A DNA stretch of 64,000 nt from contig JAGGNK010007559.1 of NCBI GenBank assembly GCA_017590115.1, forward strand, positions 1,302,620 to 1,366,619. The letters are read 5' to 3'. Both the position numbers and the translations under genes were made by a program. Numbering within the stretch: position 1 is the first letter of the stretch; the number at the start of each line of letters is the position of its first letter. Source of the DNA: Montifringilla adamsi. Its lineage: Eukaryota; Chordata; Aves; Passeriformes; Passeridae. Below, piece after piece: positions 46,001 through 58,000 of the stretch. The notes beneath the pieces are model-generated. The model searched no databases. It saw only the letters and a program-made list of their open reading frames with translations, and was not told the DNA's origin.

Positions 46001-49000
46001 CTCATCCCCGTGCTGGAGGTGAGCACACAAAAGCCAAATCTGTTTTCCTACAGAGCTTTGCTGCTTCCTGAGGATTTTTTTCCTGTCAAGGAGAAATTTG
46101 CCATAAAATCAATTTCCTCAGGCAGGATTGCAGGAACTCAGGAGTGTGCAGAGGGACTGCTGGAAAAAACCTGTGCCAGGGAATTTGCTTCTAACAGGAG
46201 AAAGATTTGGGGATGTGTTGGAGGAGGAGGGTGTGTGGTGAGCAGTGCCTGCACCTTGGTTGGCTGATTTGGGCAGGAAAAGGGAATCTGGTGCACAATT
46301 AACTGGGAACCAGCTGGATTTCTCTGCCAGTCCCTGGCTGGGTGATTTTCTCCTGCATCAGGAGTCCCAGCGCTGTGTTTCCAGCAGGTGGGATGGATGT
46401 TCCCTGCACCCTTGGCTGATTTTTCTGGCTGCCAGTCATGGTTTTGCTCTGGCTGAGCTGTTTTCCATCTGGGATGTGAAGGCTGTGCTCCAGGGATGCT
46501 GTTCCAGTGGGAATATCTCCTGTGGGTGCAGCTCCCAGTGACCCATCCCACAGCCCTGACGTTGTTTTAGAATCCCTTGTGGGTAAAATTTGAAACATTT
46601 GATCAAAAGTTGTCGTTAAGGCTGGAAGATCGAGCCTGGGGAATGCCAAACCTTGGATTTTCACTGCATTTTTTGCTTGGATCTTGGGAAGCTCACGTGG
46701 CATTGGCACTGCGGGATCCTGGGGCACCTCCCCTGTGCCCCTGGCACGGACAGGGCACAGCTGCTTCTCCCCTCCCATCCAAAACAAAGCTGGGTCAGGG
46801 CAGCCGGGCCTGACTGTTCCAGGGAATAACTTGGCTGCTTGCAGGCAAAAAAATCCCTGTGAGTCTGACTCAGACTGAAAGCTGGGGATGAAACAGGGAT
46901 GGGTTTTCTGCTCTCTCCCTGCACAAAAGCACATGGAGTTTTTCTTTTCCAGGGCAGGCAGCTCCTGTCCCTGTGTTTGGAATGCAGAGGGGTCTGGGGT
47001 GACAATTCCCATCCATGTTCCCATCCCAGGGCAAACCCTGGAGCCAGCAGCATTCCCAGATGTGCCTTTTTCCATGGAAAAACCCTGCCAGAGGCTGCTC
47101 CTCCCGAGGCCAGGAGGGTTCAGTGCAGCCAAGCTGGAGTGAAATGCCATAAATTCCTTGGAGCAGATGGGAAATGAAGGGCTGGGAATTTGGGAAGCAG
47201 ATTGAGGAGTTTTGTTAAGCCAGTGGGGTCTGGGCACCAGCTCCCTATTGGATACAGAGAATTTGGGGAGCTCAGAAGCACTGGAAGCAGATTTTTGGCC
47301 GCGCTCTGCCTTGGGATGGAGCCGAGTGTGGATTTTTTGGGGTTACAGCAGAGGGGTTTGGGGGGGTTTGTCACACGGATCCCTGTGACAAAAACCTGGG
47401 GATCCTGGGCTGGGATCTGCACCTGGGAGCTTCTCCCTGAGCCCTGAGCTGCTGGGGCAGGAAGGGTCCCCTCTGCCCGAGGCTTTGCTGCCCCCTCTGT
47501 GCCCCTGCAGGCTGCCTGTGGCTGAGGAAGCTCAGAGGTCATTTCAGATGGGACTCCTGAAGTGCTTTTGATGGTGCTGGTGGTTTTTCTTATTTTTTAC
47601 GTAGCTAAGAAGGGTGAGTTCAGCTCACTTCTTTATAGCCCAGTTTAGAAGGTTACAAGGATTTTAGTTACAAGACTTTTTAAGGATTTATTGACTAACC
47701 AAACACTACTAACAAGGATATTTATGGTTTAGACTTAATTTTAAAATATTTTGTCCGATAGATTTATGCATTTTACTTAAAATGCATTTTTACAGTGTAG
47801 GCTTTCTTAGCTAATTATGTTATGACATACAAACTTACAGTACTGCGTTCTGAACTTCCTGTTTATTTTTGTAATTACTTTTATTTTTTCTATATCTTAA
47901 ACTCTAAAACTTAAAACTTTCTTTTACTTAACATAAGTAAAATGTTAAGTATAGTATATATAGTTATATATATAAGTATATATATAAAGATAAGTATATA
48001 TAAATATAAATAATATATATAATATATAAATATATAATATATCGTTTGTATATTACATTTTATATATTATATATTTATTATGTATTTGTATTTATATAAT
48101 ATATGAATATCTATTAAATAGACTGTAATAAATATATTAAATAGCTCATAGATTACTATAATATATATTATATATTATATATTATAGTAATATATTCTAT
48201 ATTAAATGGAATATATTACAATATATACTGTAATATATATATAAATCTACATTCAATATATATTTATAAATCTACATTCTCACTTCTAGTACCTAAGTTT
48301 AGAGGCCTTTTCTAAGGTCTCAGATCAAATCTTGTATTTAATTTTAAGCTTTAATTTACAGCCCCAAAATTCTAAAGATTCTTTACTTTTCCAGTTGGAC
48401 CAGGTTTGCTCCAGGGCTGATCCTGGCTCTCTGTGGATGCAGGGAAGGGGGAAATTCAGTTTTATGACGGAGCAGAGTTAACTTGGGGAGCCCAGCTCAG
48501 CCTGCTCTGGGTTCCCATGGACCATCCTCAATTCCCTCCATGAAATCCCTGTTGGGACAGAGGGGAAAGGAGCAGGAGTGAGCAGGGAAGCGATGGAAAC
48601 AGAAATCTTCCCCCCCGGACGATGCTGGGGATGCTTCCTCCAGCCCAGCACAAAGGTTGCCATTCATGCTCCCTGTGCTGGGAATGCTGGCCTTGTTTGG
48701 ATCTGCTGTGCCCACGGATTGTTTCCTGTCCAGCTCTGGTGGAACAGACAGCAGAGAAGCTTCAGGCTGACAGGCAGACTTTGAGCAGGGCTTGGAAAAT
48801 ATTATTCCATGGGACAGCCTGTGCCTCCCACGCTGTGTCTCTCAGGCTGGGAAAAAAAAAAAAACGAAAAAAAGAAAAAAAAAAAAAAAGGTTTGTTTAA
48901 TAAAAGGAGATTAAAACGGTTTGATTAATGTAGGGAGATTGAAACCAGGCAAAAATGTTATCCTGTGTTTTCTGGGGATGAATGGAAATCATTGTGGCAG

Positions 49001-52000
49001 AGCACACTGTGGGGTTTTCCCTCTCACTCACAGGATCTGGCTCTGCTGGGGATGGATCCAGAGGAGCTCAGGGAGAGCAGAGACCCACAGGTGGGGCTGG
49101 ATCCACCTCTGTCAGACCCCAGGAACATCTCCAGGAAAATCCCCCCAGAGCTGGGATCCCTCCCCACCTTTCCTGGACCCCAGAAAAAGGGAGCAGAGCA
49201 AAGCCCAGCCCCGGGCACAAACCAGGGGGGAAGATGCTCATTAAACACCTTTTAATTAGCCTGGCCTGGGGGGAGATGTTCATTAGGGAGCTGGGAGGTG
49301 CCTGCAGGGCTTTTGGAGGCGGGGGTGGCCCCGGGGGTGCTGCCAGCTCAGCTCTGGGAGGTTTGGAGAGCCCAGAGGGAGAGAGAGGCTCTGAGCTGCA
49401 CCTGGGCTGCAGCACCTCGGCCTGAGAGAGGGAGGGAAATCCATTCCTGGTTAGCACCAGGGAACATCCCTGGGTTAGCACACATCCCTGGGTCAGCCCC
49501 AGGGAACATCCCTGGGTTTATCACACATCCCTGGCTTTATCAGACATCCCTGGGTTTATTACACATCTTTATTTTGGCATTAATCCCTGGGTTATCACAC
49601 ATCCCTCTTTTTATCACACATTGCTATTTACATCCCTGTTTTTACCCTCATCCCTATTTTTACCTCCAGCCCTATTTTTACCCCCATCCCTATTTTTATC
49701 TCTATATTCAGCTGGGCTTTGGTTCCCTGTGGGTTCTTTCCGGGAAGGAAAATCAGCTTTGTTAACCTCCCTCATCCTCCTTCCCTTACTTTTATTTTCT
49801 GTAAGGAATGGGGCCGTGTGATCCAGGCACTAAATCACTAAAATCCACCCCTTCAACCACTCCCCCACCCCAACATGTCCCTTACACTCAGATTTCATGG
49901 CACACCAAACGATTTTCAATGTGAAATGCGCTCCCAGTTTGAATACCCAGACAAAAAGGAGAGGATTGATGTTTTCTGCATGGAGCCATAAACATTAAAT
50001 GGGAATTTTTATATGTGCAGCACAGTCCCAGCCCTGCTTTTAGACCACCCAGCTTCTGTGGGTGTCTAATTAAAAAAAAAAAAATTAATAACCTTTATAA
50101 AGTTCTGTATGTCCCTGCAGCTCCAGCCCTACCCCAGATCAATGCAGCCACCTCGTTAAATCCCACTTTATTTAGGGCTGGTCATCTATGAATATGTAAA
50201 AATTGAAATTATTTGCAGGCTGATGCTGTTTAAAATAGAATTAACGAGGCCTCACATGAGGATTGTCTTAAGGTATTTAAAAATAGGGGGGTAGGGGCTT
50301 AACTGGAACCTCCTGGCGCTGCCAGGGAAGGATGGCCTTGCTTTTCTGCTGGAAAAGGGAGGAATTCCTGTCAGGAATCAGCTCTGGTGAGGTGGGAGCT
50401 CTCTCCATCCCCACAGACTTTGCTTTTTAGCAAAGCTAAACTAGAACTGTGTTACCAAGTTTGCTTTTTAGGGTTGGTGCAGATCTCTTGTAGCAGTTTG
50501 GGGGCATTCCTTGGTCTTCAACCAGCTGGAAAAGGGAATATTTGGGAATATTCTGCTGTTGATCCCTTTCCTTGGGCAGGATTTTAGCCCAGTAACCAGC
50601 ATGGGGCTGGCCCTGGGCAGTTCTGGTGTTCTATCCATTTCTGCATGGGCTGGGCTGGATGGGGCTTGGGGCAGCCTGGGGTTGTGGAAGGTGCCACAAT
50701 TCCCTGCCCATGGAACTGGATGACTTTTGGGGTTCTTCCCAACCATTCTGTGATTTTATGCAAGAATTTGTGAACTTTTAATCTTGGTAAACCACAACTG
50801 AGCAAGTATAAATGTGTCTGTGCCCTGGATCTTTTTCCTGAGTGCTGTGGGAACAGGACCAGGGCAGTTCCACCTCCTGCAAAGGAATTTTCCAGGAAGC
50901 AGCTCCAGGGTTTCATCTTCTGCTCAATTTCACATTGGAAATCATTTGATTTGCCATGAAATCTCAGTGTAAGGGACGTGCTGGGGTGGGGGAATGGTTG
51001 AAGGGGTGGATTTTAGGGATTTATTGCCTGGATCACACGTTCCTTACAAAAAATAAAAGGGGAGGAGGATGAGGGAGGTTAACAAACCTGATCTGCAGCC
51101 CTGCAGAGCCGGAGCCTGGCTGGATCCTGAGCTCCCCGGCCAAGTTCCTGCACTTGGAGAAGGTGCTGAGGCTCCCTGAGCTTTTCCTGCTGCTCTGAGA
51201 GGTCAGAGCACAGCAGAAGGAGCTCCTGAAATGTGGCTTTGTGCTTCCCACCCCAGGCAGAGCTGAACCTTCACCCTGAGCCTGAGGCTGACTCAGAAAC
51301 CAAACAGTCCCTGAAATAGCCAGGCAGATAAGGAGCAAGGCTGGAAAAGTGCAGAGAATCAGCAGTCCCTAAACAGTGGGATCCATCCCTGGGATCTTGC
51401 CTGGATTCCCTGCCCTGACAGGGAGTGAGCTCCACTTTGGGTCTCCTGTTGCCCACCCAGGCCAGCAGGGAGGTTTTGAACTGGGCTGGGACCTCTGCAG
51501 CGCTGGGCTGGGCTCTTCTCCCCAGTGACAAGTGACAGGACAGGAGGAAATCACCTCAGGTTGCACCAGGGGAGGTTTAGGCTGGATACTGGGAAAATTC
51601 CATCCTGGAAAGGGTGTCCAGCCCTGGCACAGCTGCCCAGGGCAGTGGTGGAGTCCCCATCCCTGGAGGGGTTAACAGCTGATGTGTGCATGTGGCACTT
51701 GGGGACATCAGCGGTGGCCTTGGCAGTGCTGGGGGAACAGCTGGATCTGGTGATCTGCAGGGTCTTTTCCTTAAAACAATTCCCTGATTCTGAGTTCCTG
51801 GGATGGCTTTCTCCCCAAAATCCACCCCTGGGGGAGGTGAGGGATGAAGGCACCCAGGGGATGTGTTTTCCATGGAAGGGATGGTGCAGGAGCAGCTGAA
51901 GGACATGGTGATGGCCAGGGCAGCACCTGGGGCTCACCACGTGAAGCCTTGATTCTGGGGCTGCAAAAGGATTGTTCTGTGTGCCTGAGCTGTGAGGAGA

Positions 52001-55000
52001 GCTGCTGACTCTTTATGTGGAGTTCAGAGTTATACACCAATGCAGTGCAGAGTCTGGGAAATAGAACAGCTAAAATTTAAGGCATCGGGGGTGGCCCGGG
52101 GGACATCTGGGTGACATTGGGGCTGGTTCTTCCCGCACTGCTGGAGCAGGAGGCTGAGGAGCAGAGGGAAGGAGCGGCTGTGTGGAACAGGGGAGCAGAG
52201 GAAGGAGCAGGGTTGAACAGGGGGAAGGAGCAGCTGCGTGGAACAGGGTTGAACAGGTAGGGCAGGTCTGGGGAAAGGGCCCCGTGAGCTCCTTCCCACC
52301 TGCAGCCCTGATCAAACACCTCGGCGGGCGGCCCGGGGGCAGCCGTGATGTAATCGCGGCAACCCCAAACAATCGGGCCTTTCAGGGCCCGATAACAATC
52401 CCAACAGTATGGAAGGGCTGCCATGCAAGAATACACATGCACATTCTCCACTGCGGGGAACTGAAAGCCCGAGTGAAAAGGGGCTTGTTAAGAATATGTA
52501 GCCTGCTTTCATAATCACTCCGTCAAAGAATAGGCCCTTGAAAACAAGGCTTTAGGCTTATAGAAGGCTTTCTGTGCCTTGACCTTGCAAATATGCAGAG
52601 ATGCCAACTCTTTTTTTTGCAAGTGAACTTGGAGTGTCGCAGCGTGGTGCCGGAGCAGTTGGCAGGAGAGGGGGTAGGAGGTCCAGCCCAGGATGTTCCC
52701 GGGGGACACGGAGCTGTTCCGTGGGGGAGCCCCACAGGAGGGCTTTATGGATTCATCTTTTCTTCCCAAAAACTGGGCTCTGCTGCATGGCAGGATGAGC
52801 CAGGGCCGGGGCAGAGCTCACCTGTGGGTGACACAGGTACTGGGGCACTGCTGGGGGACGTGGCTGTCCCATGGCTGTCTCCAACCCGATTTTACAGATG
52901 GGGAAGTTGAAGCAGAGCTGGGAAAGGCAGCACATCCAGTGTGTGTTGCGTGCTTGATGCTTTCAAGGACACTGAGGCTTGGAGGAGCCACCCAAGTGAC
53001 ATTTCTGTGCTGGTGACAGAGCCACCAGTGGGACACTGGCGCATCCCCAGGCAGAGTCTGGTGTGATTTTCCCTGGATGTGCCTCTGTGGGACCAGCTGA
53101 GGTTGGTAGGTTGGGGATGAGCTGCAGATTGTCCAGCTGGACACAGCTGCCCCATCTCCAGAATCCCAGGATCACCGAGGTTGGAAAAGATCTCCAGGAT
53201 CACCAAATCCAACCTGTGCCTGACCCCTACCTTGTCACCAGCCCAGAGCACTGGGTGCCACACCCTTGGGCACCTCCAGGGGTGGCAAAAATCCAACCAG
53301 ATGGGATCTGACTCCATCACCCCTCTACTCCTTACCCCGCCTTTCTTCTCCTCTCTTTGGAGACCCCAAACCCCTCACCCCATGGATTTTCTTGTTGGCT
53401 CATGCTTGTGTCTTGTATTTGCGGGGTTCCCAGACGAAGGAAGGAATGATGAATCTGACTCCATGTTCTCAGAAGGCTGATTTATTATTTCATGATCCAT
53501 ATTATATTAAAGAATGCTATACTAAACTATATTACAGAATACAGAAAGGATACAGACCGAAGGCTAAAAAGATACTAATGAAAAACCCTTGTCTCTCTCC
53601 AGAGTCCAACACAGCTTGGCTGTGGTTGGTCATTAAGTCAAAAACAATTCTCATGAAACCAATGGAACAATCACCTGTGGGTAAACAGTCTCCAAACACA
53701 TTCCAAAGCAGCAAAACACAGGAGAAGCAAATCAGATAATTCTTGTTTTCCTTTTTCTCCGAGGCTTCTCAGCTTCCCAGGAGGGAAATCCTGGCAAAGG
53801 GATTTTTCCTGACAATATGACGGTGACACCCGTGTCCCTCTCCCCCGTGTCCCTGTGCCACCCGAGGCTCCCCGGGCCAGGCCGTGTCTCTGTGCCTGTG
53901 TTTTACAGTGTATTCCCTTGCAGCCGGGGGAAGCCTTCCAAGAATCCCCACCTATTTCTGTCAAAAGGCGCCTTTGTTCCCCTCGGACACAATGCGGCTT
54001 TGATTGCTCCTGCTCGCCCCGGGGCTGCGGGAAGGTGTGAGCTGTGCAGGCCGGGAGGGACGGGATGGCCCGGGAATGGAGTGTCCCTTGGGACAGCAGT
54101 ATCCCTCAGGATGGAGTATCCCTTAGGACAGGAGTATCCTTGGGATGGGATATCCCTTGGGATGGAGTGTCCCTTGGGACAGGAGTATCCTTGGGATGGG
54201 ATATCCCTTGGGATGGAGTATCCCTTCCAAGGGAGTATCCCTTGGGACAGGAATATCCCATGGGAGGGAGTATCCCTTGGGATGGAGTATCCCTTGGGAT
54301 GGGAATATCCCTCGGGATAGAGTATCCCATGGGACAGGAGTATCCCTTGGGATGGGAGTATCCCTTGGGATGGGAATATCCCTTGGGATGGAGTATCCCT
54401 TAGGATGGGTTTATTTGGAGCACTGGAGGTGAATCCCCTTTTATTCTCCTGGCCAGAACAGGGGTGGCCCCTGGGATGGTGACCAGAGCAAGGCAGACAG
54501 GAAGGTTTAGGTGTTCCCACACTGGCATGGAGCTCTCCTGGTGTTCCCACACTGGCATGGAGCTCTCCTGGTGTTCCCAGGCTGGCACAGAGCTCTTGGT
54601 TTTGGGAAGCCCAGATAGGTTGTCCTGGGGTTATTCCTGGTTTTGGGGAGCCTGATTATGGGGAGTTCTGGGTTTTGGGGAGCCCACATGGATTGTCCCG
54701 GGGCTGTTCCTGGTTTTGGGGTTATTCCTGGTTTTGGGGAGACCAGATGGATTTTCCTGGGGTTGTTGCTGGTTTTGGGAGCCCAGATGGATTGTCCTAG
54801 GGTTATTCCTGGTTATGGGGAGCCTGGTTTTGGGGAGTTCTTGGTTTTGGGGAGCCCAGATGGATTGTCCTGGGATTATTCCTGGTTTTGGGGAGCCCAC
54901 ATGGATTGTCCTGAGGGTGTGTGGGAAGGAGGGCAGGAGGAGAGCAGGGACAGAGCCCTGTTGGGTTTCTCCTGGATCTCCCCCCAGTTCCATCCCTTCC

Positions 55001-58000
55001 TCCTGCCCCTCGGGGGTCAGTGTGGGGGTCCCTATTCCCGGTGGGATCGGGATGGGGGGGAGCTCCCCACCCTTCCCACACAGACCCCTCCATTCACAGC
55101 TCCCTCCCTGTTAATTTGTTGTGGCCAGGAGCAGCAATAGCTGCTTTGTGCTGAGCGAGGGAAGGAGGAAAAAAAACCCCGAGCCCAGACAGCGGCTCCA
55201 GTGTTTTCCAGCAGGGATGGTTTTCCCCCTCCGTCCTCCCTCTCTTTGCCTGGAATAATGTTTGTGATTGTAGTGGCCTGTCCTGCTCAGGGAAACCCGG
55301 AGCCTCTCCCACTTCCCCTCCCCTCTTCTGTAAACCCTGGGAGAAGTTTAAACAACCCGGAGAGGTTTTTCTCACCGGGCTTATTTTACTCATAGGAAAC
55401 GAGGGGGTGAAAAAAGGGAGCTGGCAGCTGTGGCAGAGCAGGAACTGAGCTTGGGAGAGGCTCTGGGATCCCTCTGGAGATCCCTCAGAGCCCAACCCCC
55501 CACTGCTGGAGCCCCCCAGGGTGGTCCCACTCTTGGTGTCCCCCAGTGCCACCAACACAGCCCAGCAGAGCTGGAAAAGGCTCCAGTGTGGAACAGGGAT
55601 GTGTGGGGAGCCCAGGCACAAACAGGAGCCCTGTTTGGTGCCTGAAACATTCCCCAAAATCCCAAACCCCTGCAGAGCTGGAAGGGTGGGAGGTGGATGT
55701 GTCAGCTGCACAGCTCCAGCAGGGACCCAACAGGAGCTGCTCAGGGAAGGAATTCTTCCCTGTGAGGCCAAAATCCTTCCCTGAGAGGGTGGGAGGCCCT
55801 GGAATAGAATTCCCAGAGCAGCTGGGGCTGCCCCTGGATCCCTGGAAGTGTCCAAGACCAGGCTGGACAGGGCTTGGAGCCACCTGGGATAGCTGGAAGT
55901 GGAATGGGATGAATTTTAAAATCCCTTCCCACCCAAACCATTCCAGGATTCTGGGATTCCATGACCGATGGACAGCCCTGCTCTCCCCTGCCCTGAGTTT
56001 GACCCTGGAAGTCCAAGTGTTCCCTTTTCATGGGATACAAGATAGGGAAAAGAGAGAAAGCAAAGCCCTGTGGTGTTGGGGCCCCTCTGGCAAAGCCCCC
56101 AGGATTAGGAGCCTCAGCCCTCCCTCAAACCTGGGCTGCTCCAGGTGCCCAAGACTGGGAATGCTGCAGCTCCCAGGAATCCTTGGGCTGGAATCCCTCC
56201 AGGGGCCTCCCAGGACCAGTCTCTCCTCCATCTGCTCCCTGCTGCTCCCTGGGCTGGTGCTGGAGCTGATGGAAGCTCTGGAGCTGTTGGAGGATTGAGT
56301 TTGCTGGGATCCTGTTAAATTTGGGCAGCGGGGTCAAGAGAACTTCCCCTGAATCCTTAATCATGTCCCTTTTTCCCTGCTCCCAGCAGCCTATCCCAGG
56401 CTGAGCTTTGCCCTTAACATAACAAATTTATATATTTGTGATTTTTTTAGGAACTTGGCCATTGGGATTGGGATCCAGAACTTCCCAGAGGGCCTGGCTG
56501 TCAGCCTGCCCCTGCGCGGCGCTGGATTTTCCACGTGGAAAGCCTTCTGGTGAGCTCTCCCTGTGCTCCAGGGAAAGGAGCCTTCTCCAGCCCCTCCTGC
56601 CTCTGATCCCCCCACATCCATGTCCAGCTCCATCAGGGAGATGCCCTTTGGATGGGATTGCTCTGGATCTGCTGTGTTCCCTCTGGTGCTGGGAGTGCTG
56701 CAGCTCTCCAGCTCTGTCCTGCTCCTTCCACAGCCTCCCAGCTCAGATCCCAGCCCCTGGATCCCACGGGATGCATCCCTGATCCCAGCAATCACCACAT
56801 CCCAGGGGAGGAATCCCTGATCCTGACACATCACCACATCCCATTTCAGTGCCTGTGCTAAGCTCCAGATCCTGCACTGCCTTTATTATTATTATTACTA
56901 TTATTATTATTATTATTATTATTATTAAATTTTTCTGTCACTTCATTTTTCTTTCCCTTCAGGCTGGATTTCAACCCCACTTCTATTTTTGCCCCTTTTC
57001 CCCGAGGTGCAAAAGCCAAGGGCACAAACCCTGGGAGCAGGAGCTGCGTTCCTGCCCTGCTCTGGGTGATGGATGGAGGGCAGGGGAGGCTCCCAAACTT
57101 CTCCAAAGTTTTGTTTTCCTTTCCTCCCACCCACCTCCTTAAGTGCTGGGACTTGCAGCAGGATTGTTGCTGCTGAGAAGGGATTTCCCATGGTCCAGAG
57201 AGGTGGGAACAATCCTAGAGGGAAAGAAAAGGAGTGGGAAGAACGTGGCTTTGTCCTGCTTGAGGCTGGGGCCAGGTGTCCTCTTTGGGACTCAGTTGTG
57301 CTGATTGGAAGTGTTCCCTCTGCCTGGGAACAGGATCCCCAAATCCCACAGAGCTGTTGGGGGCAGGAATTAGATCCTGCCTGGAAAACTCAGCTGGGTT
57401 AGGTCAAACCCTTTCCAGTTACCACAATCCAGGTGCCGTGGCTGGGCGTGGCCGGTGTCCGACTCCTCCAGGCGCTGGGAACAGGGGCACAGCGGGGATG
57501 GGGCAGTGTGAGCCCCGTGATCCCTTTGGGATGGCTGTGCCAGCCCTGCTCCAGGTCTGCAGGGATGTTTTGGCTGTTTTTCTGGCAGGTATGGGCAGCT
57601 GAGTGGGATGGTGGAGCCCCTGGCCGGGGTTTTGGGCGCCTTTGCCGTGCTGCTGGCGGAGCCGCTCCTGCCCTACGCGCTGGGATTCGCTGCCGGAGCC
57701 ATGGTCTATGTGGTGATGGACGACATCATTCCCGAGGCACAGACCAGGTGAGACCCCCCTGACCTGTGGGGGGGGTCCCAGTTACCCCTGGGAACAAGGA
57801 GTGTCCATGGGAAGGGGGAGTTTGGGAGCAGAGGGGATATAAACACCCAGGCAAGGCCTGCGAAGTGGAGAGGGCTCTGCTCCTTGGCTGGATGGAGGGG
57901 CTGGGAATCCTCCAGGGAGCAAACTGAGAGAAAAGGGGAAAGTTATCCCATGGTTGGAGATGGAGTTTGGGATCCAGGGGGGGTCAGGATGCAGCCAAGG

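Larger units (their letters stand above)
40417..56450 (+). other. SLC39A11: SLC39A11 intron of 16 kb
   Basis: GT-AG intron between TM4 and TM5. It holds two K-type solo LTRs, an old LTR with TA expansion, about six CR1 copies and many minisatellites. 45980-47570, 48460-49440 and 55000-55735 show nothing I can name apart from a poly(A)-like run at 48850-48890. Confidence 0.95.

Noticed and set aside
48850..48892. Poly(A) tail of a processed pseudogene
   Set aside because: No open or degraded coding sequence or target duplication was found upstream, so a simple A-rich tract is more likely.
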